64,000 nt of DNA. Source: Actinomadura terrae. GTDB lineage: Bacteria > Actinomycetota > Actinomycetes > Streptosporangiales > Streptosporangiaceae. The notes beneath the pieces are model-generated. The model made no database searches. It saw only the letters and a program-made list of their open reading frames with translations, and had not been told where the DNA came from. The stretch covers positions 1,054,001 through 1,118,000 of the forward strand of contig NZ_JAICDG010000002.1 in the NCBI RefSeq assembly GCF_022751215.1. The letters run 5' to 3'. Below are positions 17,153 to 26,400 of this stretch, in pieces. The translations under genes were made by a program, and so were the position numbers. Positions within the stretch are counted from its first letter, which is position 1. Each line of letters begins with the position of its first letter.

Positions 17153-18289
17153 TCACACGTCCAGCTCGACGTCGGTGAGCGGGTAGGCGACGCAGCTGTG
17201 GACGTGGCCGGAGGCGTGGTCGGACAGCCGGAGCCGCGCCTCCTCGGCGCTGTGCACCTCGCCCTTCAGCACGCGGACCCGGCACAGGCTGCACTCGCCC
17301 GACCGGCACGCCGACTCGGGACGGACGCCGTTGTCCTCCAGCGCGTCCAGCAGGGGGCGCCCGCGCGGGGTCCGGAAGGTCGTGCCCCGGACGGTGACCG
17401 TCACCTCCTCCTCCGGGGAGAGGTCCTGCGGCCAGTGCGGCTGGTCCTGCGGGCGGGCCGGGGCGCCGTTCGCCTCGAAGCGGGTGCGGCGGCGCGGGTG
17501 GCGGAGCCGCGTGAGCTGCTGGAGGGCGTAGGGGTAGAGGGCCTGCGGGCCGCACACGTAGACCATGCGTCCGGCGAGGGGCCCGGCGATCGCCGCGATG
17601 GCCGCCGAGTCGATCAGGCCGGTGCGCCCGGTCCAGCCCGGAGCCGGGTCCTGGACGACGTGGTCGACGCGGATGTTCGGGTGCGCGGCGGCGACGGCGG
17701 CCAGCTCGTCCGCGAAGATCACGTCGTCGGACGAGCGCGAGCCGTAGATCAGGTGCAGACGGCGCGCGAGCCCGTGCCCGGCGATGTCGCGGATCATGCT
17801 CATCGCGGGCGCGACGCCCGACCCCCCGGCGAGGAACACGACGTCCTCGCCGTGGAAGAGCGGGTTGTGGTGGAACGTGCCCATCGGGCCGGTGCTGGTG
17901 AGCGTGTCGCCGACCTTGAGCGTGTCGAGCAGCAGGTTGCTGATCCGGCCGCCGGGCACGCGCCGGACGGTCAGGTCGTAGCGGTCGAGCGCCTGCGGGC
18001 CGGAGGAGATCGCGAAGGGGCGGGTGGTGCCGTCCACGAAGAGCGTGACGTACTGGCCCGCGAGGAAGGGCGGCAGTTCGCCGCCGTCCGGCCGCCGCAT
18101 GCGGAACGCCTTCGCCGTCGCCGTCTCGACGACGATCTCCGCGACCACGAGCGCGAGGCGCCTCGGGTGGTGGGCCTCGATCCGGCGGCGGGTCTGCTCC
18201 GCGTGGTCGCGCCGGTCCGGCGGGCGCGCCTCGATCTCGGCTCTGACCTGCTCGTACCCGTCGTACAGCTCGGCGGTGGGACGCGTCAT
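17153..18289 (-). CDS. Ferredoxin-type reductase: FAD/NAD(P)H domains plus C-terminal [2Fe-2S]
   Basis: The 378-aa product has an N-terminal helical stretch of about 50 residues. The flavin domain carries RPFAISSGP (RxYS-like FAD motif) and GPMGTF. The nucleotide domain carries FLAGGSGVAPAMSMI, LIYGSRS and VYVCGP. The C-terminal plant-type ferredoxin has Cys328, Cys333, Cys336 and Cys366 (C-x4-C-x2-C...C). The order fits phenol-hydroxylase or oxygenase reductases. It starts 17 bp after the FAD oxidoreductase stop, so the two form an operon divergent from the polyketide genes. It probably supplies electrons for oxidation of the acyl chain or peptide; that is inference. Confidence 0.88.
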   Translation of the reverse strand: MTRPTAELYDGYEQVRAEIEARPPDRRDHAEQTRRRIEAHHPRRLALVVAEIVVETATAKAFRMRRPDGGELPPFLAGQYVTLFVDGTTRPFAISSGPQALDRYDLTVRRVPGGRISNLLLDTLKVGDTLTSTGPMGTFHHNPLFHGEDVVFLAGGSGVAPAMSMIRDIAGHGLARRLHLIYGSRSSDDVIFADELAAVAAAHPNIRVDHVVQDPAPGWTGRTGLIDSAAIAAIAGPLAGRMVYVCGPQALYPYALQQLTRLRHPRRRTRFEANGAPARPQDQPHWPQDLSPEEEVTVTVRGTTFRTPRGRPLLDALEDNGVRPESACRSGECSLCRVRVLKGEVHSAEEARLRLSDHASGHVHSCVAYPLTDVELDV

Positions 18290-18306
18290 CGGTGCTCCAT
18301 GGATGC

Positions 18307-19788
18307 TCAGGCGGCGCGGACGTGCAGGAGCCGGAGGGCGAGCCGCGCCCCGGCCTCCAGGGTCGGCTGGAAGCCGCCGACGCCGGTCCACGCCCCGGCC
18401 GTGTGCAGGCCGGGCACGTGCGTCCGGCTCGCGTCGCGGAACAGCGGGCTCTCGGTGGCGTCCTGGTCGTAGCCGTAGATGGCGCCGCCCGGATGCCCGA
18501 GGTAGCGGGTGAGGGTGAGCGGCGTCGCGACGTCCACCTCCTCGATGGCGTCGCGGATGCCGGGCGTCACCTGCTCGGCGAGGTCGAGCACGGTCTCGGC
18601 GTAGGCGAACTTGGCGCGGGCGTAGTCGGCGGGACGGACCGCGTCCCACGCGTCGGCGTACTGCAAGGTGAGCAGGCTGACGTGGCTCGCCCCGGACGGC
18701 GCGAACCCGATCGGGTGCACGTCGTAGGCGGTGGCGCAGATCCCGCGCGCGCCCTCCAGCGTGCGCATCGAGGCGAACGTGCGGTCGTCGTCGGCGTCGG
18801 CGGCGAGGAAGCTCGTGGCGGCGGTGAAGCCGAGTTCGCCCGGCGTCGCGTCCAGGCCCATGTGCAGGACGAACGCGGACACCCCGACACGGCGGCTGCC
18901 GAGGTCGCGGCGCGCGGCGGCGGGGACGTCGGCGGGGTCGAGCATCGCGTAGGTGAGGGGGAGGGACGCGTTCGAGACGATGTCGGTCGCGGTCGCCTCC
19001 TGCCCGTCGTCGGTCCGGACGCCGACCGCGCGGCCGCCCTCGGTGAGCACGCGCTCGACCGTCGTGTTGAAGCGGACCTCGCCGCCCGCGTCCAGGAACG
19101 CGCCGAGGATCGCCGAGGACAGCGCCTGCGAGCCGCCGCGGATGTGCCACGGCTTGAGCCCGATGTACATGACGAGGATCTGCGCGAGGTCCTGGAAGGT
19201 GACCCGCGACGGCGGCTGCCCCAGGTAGTGCCAGTACGCGCCGAGGACGGACTTGATCCGCTCGTCGTCGAAGTGCTCGTCCAGGACGTCCCGGTAGGGA
19301 CGCAGGCCCTGCCGGAACACCTCCGGTTTGATCCGGCGCGCGGGACGTCCGCGCAGCACAGCGTTGTATCCGGCGACGACGTCCTTCAGCAGCTGGAAGA
19401 ACCGCTCGACGCGGGCGCGGTTGCCGGGGAAGGCGTCCTCCAACGCGTCGGCGGCGCCGTCCCAGTTCGCGGGCAGCGTCACGTCGTAGAGGCCGGGGAC
19501 GGCGGCCCGGTAGAGGTCGTCCTCCCGCACGAGTTCGAGCTTGTCGGTGATGCCGAGCTGGTGGAACAGCCCGCGCAGCGAGAACGGCTGCCCCTCCTCG
19601 CCGACGCCCGAGAGCTGGTGCAGCGCGACCTCGAACTCGAACCGGCCGCGCCGGAACGACGTCGCGCATCCGCCGGGGACGTTGTGCCGCTCGATCAGCA
19701 GCGTGCGGGCCCCGGCCCGTTGCAGGGTCGCCGCGGCGGTCAGCCCGGCGTTGCCCGCCCCGATGACGATCGCGTCGTAGTCGACCAC
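18307..19788 (-). CDS. Phytoene-desaturase-like FAD-dependent oxidoreductase
   Basis: The 493-aa product opens with VIGAGNAGLTAAATLQRAG, the dinucleotide-binding motif, and LLIERHNVPGGCATSF. It ends with HTAGAWTGVGGFQPTLEAG, the C-terminal FAD-binding motif of CrtI-type enzymes. Length and motif order match carotenoid desaturases/isomerases. Homologous flavoproteins accompany highly reducing type II polyketide sets in cinnamoyl-lipid peptide clusters, where a desaturase step is proposed. GTG 19788 follows GGGAGAGG by about 7 nt. Its divergent position next to ketoreductase, ACP and ketosynthase genes suggests it acts on the polyene or acyl chain. Confidence 0.85.
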   Translation of the reverse strand: MVDYDAIVIGAGNAGLTAAATLQRAGARTLLIERHNVPGGCATSFRRGRFEFEVALHQLSGVGEEGQPFSLRGLFHQLGITDKLELVREDDLYRAAVPGLYDVTLPANWDGAADALEDAFPGNRARVERFFQLLKDVVAGYNAVLRGRPARRIKPEVFRQGLRPYRDVLDEHFDDERIKSVLGAYWHYLGQPPSRVTFQDLAQILVMYIGLKPWHIRGGSQALSSAILGAFLDAGGEVRFNTTVERVLTEGGRAVGVRTDDGQEATATDIVSNASLPLTYAMLDPADVPAAARRDLGSRRVGVSAFVLHMGLDATPGELGFTAATSFLAADADDDRTFASMRTLEGARGICATAYDVHPIGFAPSGASHVSLLTLQYADAWDAVRPADYARAKFAYAETVLDLAEQVTPGIRDAIEEVDVATPLTLTRYLGHPGGAIYGYDQDATESPLFRDASRTHVPGLHTAGAWTGVGGFQPTLEAGARLALRLLHVRAA

Positions 19789-19913
19789 GGTTCCGCCTCT
19801 CCCTCGCCCCGGCCGGTGCACCGGGACGGCATGGCCGGAGAGTAGGGCGGCGGTCTATCAAGGAACTGGGAGGAATCGTATAGGAGCGCCATAGCGGACA
19901 CTGCGAGGCTCCG

Positions 19914-19945
19914 GGCCAGTGACTGATCCGGCCAGTGACTGATCC
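19914..19945 (+). repeat. Perfect 16-bp tandem duplication in the polyketide operon leader
   Basis: GGCCAGTGACTGATCC occurs twice back to back (19914-19929 and 19930-19945), directly followed by GGGAGGGG, the ribosome-binding site of the ketoreductase gene, and ATG 19961. Upstream, 19855-19895 is AT-richer (contains CGTATAGG) and probably holds the divergent promoters. The repeat could be a duplicated operator or a slippage product. Confidence 0.85.
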
Positions 19946-19960
19946 GGGAGGGGCCGCAAC

Positions 19961-20716
19961 ATGGCAAACGCATCCGCCGACGGCGCGCCGTGCGCGCTGG
20001 TCACCGGCGGCTCGCGGGGTATCGGACGGGCGATCGCGGTACAGCTCGCGCGCGACGGCTTCGACGTCGGCTTCTGCTACCGCAGCGACGTCGCGTCGGC
20101 GGCCGACACGGCCGCCGAGATCGAGTCGCTGGGGCGCCGCGTCCACCACCAGGCCGTGGACGTCGCGGGCTTCGACGCCGTCCAGGAGTTCGTCGCGGCG
20201 GCGGAGGAGAAGCTCGGCCCGGTGACGGCGGCGGTCTCCTGCGCGGGGATCACGCGGGACAAGTCGCTCGCGCTCATGCCCCCCGAGGACTGGTCCGCCG
20301 TGCTGCGCACCAACCTCGACGGATCGTTCAACCTCGCCCGCGCCGTGATGTTCGGGATGATCAAGCGGCGGGCCGGGACGCTGGTCCTGGTCTCGTCGGT
20401 GTCGGGCATCATCGGCAACGCGGGGCAGGCCAACTACGCCGCGTCCAAGGCGGGGATGCACGGGCTCGGCGCGTCGCTCGCCCTGGAGGTGGCCGGACGC
20501 GGCGTCCGGGTCAACACCGTCGCCCCCGGCCTCATCGAGTCCGACATGGTCGCCGCGATGCCGGCCAGGGCCCGCGCCAAGTTCGAGGCGGACATTCCGA
20601 TGGGCCGGTTCGGCGTCCCGCAGGACGTCGCCGACGCCGTCTCCTTCCTCGTCTCCGACCGCGCCGCCTACATCACCGGCACGGTCCTGCGGGTCGACGG
20701 CGGCCTCGCGCACTGA
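19961..20716 (+). CDS. 3-oxoacyl-ACP reductase (FabG-like ketoreductase)
   Basis: The 251-aa classical SDR has TGGSRGIG for NADPH binding near residue 15 and the Ser146-Tyr159-Lys163 catalytic triad (NYAASKAG). The C-terminus RVDGGLAH is typical of FabG. It should reduce beta-ketoacyl-ACP intermediates on the discrete ACP encoded 42 bp downstream. GGGAGGGG precedes ATG 19961. First gene of the KR-ACP-KS-CLF operon, the usual composition of a reducing type II polyketide system. No dehydratase or thioesterase gene is seen nearby. Confidence 0.92.
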   Translation: MANASADGAPCALVTGGSRGIGRAIAVQLARDGFDVGFCYRSDVASAADTAAEIESLGRRVHHQAVDVAGFDAVQEFVAAAEEKLGPVTAAVSCAGITRDKSLALMPPEDWSAVLRTNLDGSFNLARAVMFGMIKRRAGTLVLVSSVSGIIGNAGQANYAASKAGMHGLGASLALEVAGRGVRVNTVAPGLIESDMVAAMPARARAKFEADIPMGRFGVPQDVADAVSFLVSDRAAYITGTVLRVDGGLAH

Positions 20717-20758
20717 CGCGCCCCGACCGGCGGGCGCACCCTGACCTAGGAGAAACGC

Positions 20759-21010
20759 ATGCAGAACACCGTGGCCGATCGCATGGCCGAGATCCGCGAC
20801 CTCACCGCCGACATCCTCAGCGCGGAGCCGGAGGAGGTCGAGTCCGCCCACTCCTTCATCGAGGAGCTGGACGCCGACTCGCTGGTGGCCATCGAGCTGC
20901 TGACCCAGCTCGAACGCAAGTACGGCCTGGAGATCCCGCAGGAGTCGGTGCAGCGGATGACCAACCTCAAGACCACCTACGAGGTGGTCGCCGAGATCGC
21001 CGGCTGGTGA
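20759..21010 (+). CDS. Acyl carrier protein
   Basis: An 83-aa ACP with the phosphopantetheine site Ser41 in ELDADSLVAIELL and the usual helix II/III pattern (YGLEIPQESVQRMTNLKTTYEVV). AGGAGAAA lies ideally before ATG 20759. The stop overlaps the ketosynthase start (TGATG). It carries the growing acyl chain for the ketosynthase pair and probably delivers it to the starter condensation domain of the first NRPS. Confidence 0.95.
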   Translation: MQNTVADRMAEIRDLTADILSAEPEEVESAHSFIEELDADSLVAIELLTQLERKYGLEIPQESVQRMTNLKTTYEVVAEIAGW

Positions 21011-22209
21011 TGATGAGGCGGGTGGTCATCACCGGCATGGGCCCGGTGTCCAACATCGGCATCGGCCTCGCCGACTTCACCGAGGCGCTGCGCCTCGGCA
21101 AGAGCGGCACCGGCCCGATCCGCAGCTTTGACCCGACCGGGTTCCCGCACACCCTCGCGGGGGAGGTGCCGGGCTTCCGGCCGGAGGACCTGCTCACGCG
21201 GATCGACCCGGCGGAGTGGGGACGCTCGTCGCAGTTCGCCGCGGCCGCCGCCCGCCTCGCCGTCGCCGACGCGGGCGTCGACCCGGCGGACGCGCGGACC
21301 GCGATCGCGGTGGGCACGACCAACGGCGAGCTCGCGCCGCTGGTCGACATGATCGAGGAGTGGCACACCGGCGTGCCGGGCCCGCCCGACCCCCGCGCCG
21401 CCGCGCAGATCCCCGGGTCGCGGCTCGGCCTCGCGGTCGCGCACGAGCTCGGGGTGTCCGGCGAGACCACCGTCCTCGGGACGGCGTGCTCGGCGGGCAA
21501 CTACGCGCTCGGCTACGTCTACGACCTGATCAGCATGGGCGAGGCCGACCTCGGCGTCGCGGGCGGCGCCGACTCGGTCACCCGCTTCACCCACGCCGGG
21601 TTCCACCGGCTCGGCGCGGTCGCCGAGGAGGCGTGCCGCCCCTTCGACCGCGACCGGGACGGGATGCTCACCGCCGAGGGCGGCGTCGCGCTCGTCCTGG
21701 AGCCCCTCGAGGCCGCCCGCGAACGCGGCGCGACGATCTACGCGGAGGTGCTCGGGTACGGGATGACCTGCGACGCGATCCACCCGACCGCGCCCGACGC
21801 CGACAGCATCGCCCGCTGCACGCGGGTCGCGCACGAGCGCGCGGGCGTGCGGCCCGAGCAGGTCGACTACATCTGCGCGCACGGCACCGGCACCCGCACC
21901 AACGACGTCGTGGAGAGCACGGCGATGCGCGCGGTGTTCGGCGACTCGCCGCCGCCGACCAGCTCGATCAAGTCGATGATGGGGCACACGATGGGCGCCG
22001 CCAGCGGGTTCGGCGCGATCGCCAGCGCGCTCAGCATCGCCGAGGGCTTCCTGCCCCCGACGATCAACCACCGCGCGCTCGACCCGGAGATCCCCGGGAT
22101 CGACCCGGTGCCCAACCAGAGCCGCCCCGCGACCGTCCGGGTCGCGCAGAACAACGGGTTCGCCTTCGGCGGCAACAACGCGATCGTCCTGCTCGGGAGC
22201 GTGGCGTGA
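21010..22209 (+). CDS. Beta-ketoacyl-ACP synthase (KS-alpha, FabF-like)
   Basis: The 399-aa product has a complete active site: Cys160 in GTACSAGNYA, His291 in HGTGTRTND, Lys321 and His326 in IKSMMGHTMGAAS. It is the elongating ketosynthase. Its stop overlaps the start of the partner gene (GTGA), the arrangement expected for a KS/CLF heterodimer. Two adjacent ATGs at 21010 and 21013 overlap or abut the ACP stop; either could start. The set resembles reducing type II PKSs making polyenes or the acyl part of lipopeptides rather than aromatic polyketides, because a ketoreductase is coupled and no cyclase is present. Confidence 0.92.
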   Translation: MMRRVVITGMGPVSNIGIGLADFTEALRLGKSGTGPIRSFDPTGFPHTLAGEVPGFRPEDLLTRIDPAEWGRSSQFAAAAARLAVADAGVDPADARTAIAVGTTNGELAPLVDMIEEWHTGVPGPPDPRAAAQIPGSRLGLAVAHELGVSGETTVLGTACSAGNYALGYVYDLISMGEADLGVAGGADSVTRFTHAGFHRLGAVAEEACRPFDRDRDGMLTAEGGVALVLEPLEAARERGATIYAEVLGYGMTCDAIHPTAPDADSIARCTRVAHERAGVRPEQVDYICAHGTGTRTNDVVESTAMRAVFGDSPPPTSSIKSMMGHTMGAASGFGAIASALSIAEGFLPPTINHRALDPEIPGIDPVPNQSRPATVRVAQNNGFAFGGNNAIVLLGSVA

Positions 22210-23237
22210 ACGACATCGTGATCACTGGGATCGGTGCGCTGCGTCCTGGCGGCGCGGTGCCGGTGCCCGCCGAGGGCCGCACCGGCGGCAAGATCGACTG
22301 GGCGCCGCCGGCGGGGCCCGCGTGCCTGGTGGACTTCGACGCGAAGGCCGAGCTCGGACGCAAGGCCGTGCGGTTCAACCACCGCTCGACCGTCCTCGCG
22401 ATGGGCGCGTTCGAGCGGGCGCTGGCCGACGCGGGCCTCACCGTCACCGACGACAACCGCGACCTCATCGGCATCACGGTCGGCACGACGCTCGGCAGCG
22501 TCGCGGGCGTGACCGAGTTCGGCGTCGATTCGTTCGACCGCGAGCGTCCCTATGTGGTGGACGCGGCGCGCTTCCCCAGTGCGGCGCTGAACTGCGCCGC
22601 CGCGGCGCTGGCCATTCGGGCGGGGCTGCGCGGGGTCAACGCGACCGTCGCCGGGGGACCGCTGTCGGCGGTCGGCGCGCTCCGGCACGCCCAGGTCATG
22701 ATCCGCGCGCGGCACGCGCAGGGGGTCGTCGCGGGCTCCTCGGAGGAGTTCAGCGCGCCGGACGCCTGGTGGGGACGCACCCACCGCGCGACCGGCACGC
22801 CCGGCGAGGGCGCGGCGATGTTCGTGCTGGAGGACGCCGAGGCCGCGGCCGCCGCCGGACGTCAGGCGCGCGGCCGTCTCGCGGGGACCGTGGTCCGTTC
22901 CGTCGGCGTCTTGGACGCCGACTCCGTCTCCCGAGTGGTTCGGGAGGCGCTGGAGTTGTCGGGCGTCGCGGCCGGCGACATCGCCACGGCCGCCGTGCGG
23001 GCGACCGGGGTGGAGGAGGTCGACGCCGCGCAGACGGCGGGCCTGACCTCGGTGCTCGACGTCGAACCGCGCTTCGACGAGGACTCGATCGGCGACTGCT
23101 ACAGCGCCCACAGCGCCCTCCAGCTGGCGGACGTGCTGGAGCGCAACCCGGGGGAGGCGGCCCTCGTGCTCGCCGCCGACCCGGACGGCGCCCTCGGCGC
23201 CGCCGTCGTCACCGCCGCCGTCGTCACCGCCGCCTGA
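22206..23237 (+). CDS. Ketosynthase-like chain-length factor (KS-beta), catalytic Cys absent
   Basis: The 343-aa product aligns with ketosynthases from VITGIGALRPGG onward. The nucleophile region reads TVAGGPLSAVGAL, so Leu stands where the partner has Cys160. It has no HGTGT motif and a divergent C-terminal half. It is about 55 residues shorter than the KS partner. This fits a chain-length factor or a non-catalytic scaffold. GTG 22206 overlaps the KS stop. The C-terminus is low complexity (repeated AAVVTAA). A 25-bp inverted repeat begins 21 bp downstream. Confidence 0.85.
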   Translation: MNDIVITGIGALRPGGAVPVPAEGRTGGKIDWAPPAGPACLVDFDAKAELGRKAVRFNHRSTVLAMGAFERALADAGLTVTDDNRDLIGITVGTTLGSVAGVTEFGVDSFDRERPYVVDAARFPSAALNCAAAALAIRAGLRGVNATVAGGPLSAVGALRHAQVMIRARHAQGVVAGSSEEFSAPDAWWGRTHRATGTPGEGAAMFVLEDAEAAAAAGRQARGRLAGTVVRSVGVLDADSVSRVVREALELSGVAAGDIATAAVRATGVEEVDAAQTAGLTSVLDVEPRFDEDSIGDCYSAHSALQLADVLERNPGEAALVLAADPDGALGAAVVTAAVVTAA

Positions 23238-23258
23238 CCGGCGGTCGACGCCGGCGGT

Positions 23259-23312
23259 TCGCCCGGCGGGCTAATTCGGTAAGCGTTCTTATCGAATTAA
23301 CCCGCCGGGCGA
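23259..23312 (+). promoter_or_regulatory. Long inverted repeat between polyketide and NRPS genes
   Basis: The 227-bp gap 23238-23464 contains a 25-bp stem: 23259-23283 pairs with 23288-23312 around loop CGTT, with one C-A mismatch and one G-U pair. The outer arm is GC-rich and the inner arm AT-rich (TAATTCG/CGAATTA). No T-tract follows, so it is not a classic intrinsic terminator. A weaker hairpin lies at about 23321-23340. A TATAGAT box at 23357-23363 could be a -10 for the NRPS operon, though no matching -35 was found. Confidence 0.7.
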
Positions 23313-23464
23313 TATGGCATGCCCGCTTTCCGGGCGGCGGGCCAATGATGCTCGCGTATAGATGGCGAAGAGAAACGGCTGGCAACGTGATCGTGTGCCC
23401 GGGGGACGCCTGTCGTGAGCCCGGCGCGTGATGGACGGCAGTGACGCGGAGAGGCGAAGTGCGC

Positions 23465-26400
23465 ATGTCTGACGTGGGGGATGGCCGGCTGGACGCCCTG
23501 GACGCACAGGTCGGCGTCTGGGTGGCCTCGCGGCTCGCTCCGGACAGCCCCGCCTACAACTGCGGCGGCTACGCCCGGCTGACCGGGCACATCGACGTCG
23601 CGCTGCTGGAGGAGACGACCCGCCGGATGATCGGCGAGTCCGAGGCGCTGCGCGTGGTGTTCGAGGAGCGCGACGGCGTCATCGCCCAGACGGTCGGGCC
23701 CGTCCCGGCGAACCCGCTGGAGCACGTCGACCTCTCGGCCGCCGACGACCCTTTCGGCGCCGTCCTCACCTATATGCAGGCCGACCTCGTCGAGCCCGCG
23801 GTGCCGGGGCGCGACGTTCTATATCGGCACGTCCTGTTCGATCTCGGCGCCGAACTCGTGCTCTATTTCCGCTGCCACCACATCGTCCTGGACGGCTACT
23901 CCCAGGCCCTGCATTTCCGTCGGTTCGCCCGCGTCTACACGTCGCTGCTGGAGGGCCGCGAGCCGCGCCCGACCCGGTTCCGCCCGCTCGCCGAGGTGGT
24001 CGCGGACGAGGCCGCCTACCGGGACACCGCCGAGTGGGAGGCCGACCGGGACTACTGGCTGCGGACCTTCGCCGACCAGCCCGAACCGGTCAGCCTCGCG
24101 GGCCGCACGGCGCCGCCCTCGCCGGTGCCGATCCGGCTGTCGGCCGACGTCCGGTCCGCCGCGCTCGCGCCCTCGCTCGGGCTCGTCCAGGGCGTCCTGA
24201 ACGGCTGGTCGGTGCTGCTGATCGCGGCCACCGCCGTCTATATGCGGCGGATGACCGGCAAGGACGACATCGTCCTCGGCCTCCCCGTCACCGGCCGGAC
24301 CAGCACGACCGCGCGGTTCACCCCCGGCATGCTCGCCAACGACCTCCCGCTGCGGCTGACCGTGACCCCGTCGATGACCTACCGGGACGTCGTCGCCCAG
24401 GCGTCCACGCGCGTGGTCGAGGCCCTGCGGCACCAGCGGTACCGCGCCGAGGACCTGACCCGCGAACTCGGCCGCTCCGGCGGCGACGGCGGCCTGTTCG
24501 GCACGACCGTCAACGCGATGTCGTTCCTCGGCGGGCTGCGCCTCGGCGACGTCCCGCTCGACATGGTGTTCCTCGCGTCCGGACCGGTCGCGGACCTGTC
24601 GATCGTCGCGTCCGGCGACCCGGACGGCAGCGGCGGCGTCCGCCTCGACCTTGAGGCCAACCCCGCCCTCTACAGCCGCGACGACGTCGCCGCGCACGCC
24701 GGACGCCTCGTCCGGGTGCTGGAGGCGATGGCGCAGGAGCCGGACATGCCGGTGGGACGCGTCGATGTGCTGGGCGCGGCTGAGCGCGAGCGGGTCGTGT
24801 CGGAGTGGAACGCGACGGCTTTGGACGTCGCGCCCGGTTCGGTGCCGTCGCTGGTTGCTGGGCGTGGCGAGGGTGTCGCGTTGGTGTGCGATGGCGTGGA
24901 GCTGTCGTATGCGGAGCTGAACGCTCGGGTGGACGCGTTGGCTCGGGTTCTGGTGGGCCGGGGTGTCGGCGCTGGTGATCTGGTCGCGGTTGCGTTGCCG
25001 CGTTCGGTTGAGCTGGTGGTGGCGCTGCTGGCGGTGATGCGGTCTGGGGCGGCGTTCGTCCCGATCGACACCTCGTATCCCGCCGACCGGATCGCGTTCA
25101 TGATCGAGGACGCCGCTCCGGTTCTGGCTCTGGTGGACGGGTCGACGCGCGATGAGGTGCCCGGCGTTCCTCATCTGCTGGTGGGCGAGCCCCACGAAGC
25201 GGCCGATGTGGTGCTTCCGGAGATTGATGCTTCTCAGCCTGCGTACGTCATTTTCACGTCGGGTTCGACGGGGCGTCCCAAGGGCGTTGTCATTCCGCAC
25301 GGGGCACTGACGAATTTCCTCGCGTCGATGCAGGGCCGGTTCGGTTTGGACGCCGGGGATCGGCTTCTGGCCGTGACGACGGTCGGGTTCGACATCGCGG
25401 GTCTGGAGTTGTTCCTGCCGCTGACCACCGGTGCCGGTGTGGTGCTGGCGACCGGAGATCAGGCCGCCGACCCGGGCGAATTGGTCGGGCTGGTTGCGCG
25501 CTATGGCGTGACGGCGTTGCAGGCGACGCCGGGGTTGTGGCGTGCGCTGGTGGAGCATGACGTTTCGGCGTTCTCTGGCGTTCGGGTGCTGGTGGGCGGT
25601 GAGGCGCTGCCGTCCGATCTGGCCGGTCAGTTGGCCAAGGCCGGGCGTTCGGTGACCAACCTGTACGGCCCGACGGAAACGACGATCTGGTCGACGGCCG
25701 ACGATGTCGAGTCCTCGGATTTCTCCATCGGTCGCCCGATCGGCAATACGCAGGTGTATGTGCTGGACGCGGGCCTGTCTCCGGTCGCGCCGGGCGTCGC
25801 GGGCGAACTGTACATCGCGGGGGACGGTCTCGCGCATGGGTATCTGAACCGTCCGGCGTTGTCGGCTGAGCGGTTCGTGGCGTGCCCGTTCGGGGCGCCC
25901 GGGACGCGGATGTACCGCACCGGTGACCTGGCCCGCTGGAGCAGTGACGGCGAGCTGGAGTATCTCGGGCGCCTCGACCACCAGGTGAAGATTCGCGGCT
26001 TCCGGATCGAACTCGGCGAGATCGAAACCGTCCTCGCCGACCACCCACACGTCTCCCGTGTCGTTGTGGTCGCGCGGAATGCGCGCCTCGTCGCCTACAT
26101 CGTCCCCAGCGGGACGATCGATGTCGGAGAACTGCGCGGGCACGTCGCGTCGGCGCTTCCGGCCTACATGGTGCCGTCGGCGTTCGTCGAGCTGGACGAA
26201 CTGCCCCTCACCCCCAACGGCAAGATCGACCGCAAGGCGCTGCCCGAGCCCGAACTCGGAACGGTCGGCGCCGGACGCGAACCGCGATCCCCGCGCGAAG
26301 AAATCCTCTGCCGACTGGTCGCGGACATCGTCGGCGTTCCCCACGTCGGCATCGACGACGGCTTTTTCGAGCTTGGCGGAGACAGCGTCCAGGCCCTGCG

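Noticed and set aside
19914..19945. CRISPR-like or iteron array
   Set aside because: Only two adjacent units without spacers, located in a gene leader.
22206..23237. Second active ketosynthase
   Set aside because: Catalytic Cys is replaced by Leu and the HGTGT motif is absent.
23259..23312. Intrinsic terminator after the polyketide genes
   Set aside because: There is no T-run after the stem, and the inner AT-rich dyad is atypical, so a plain terminator call is not supported.
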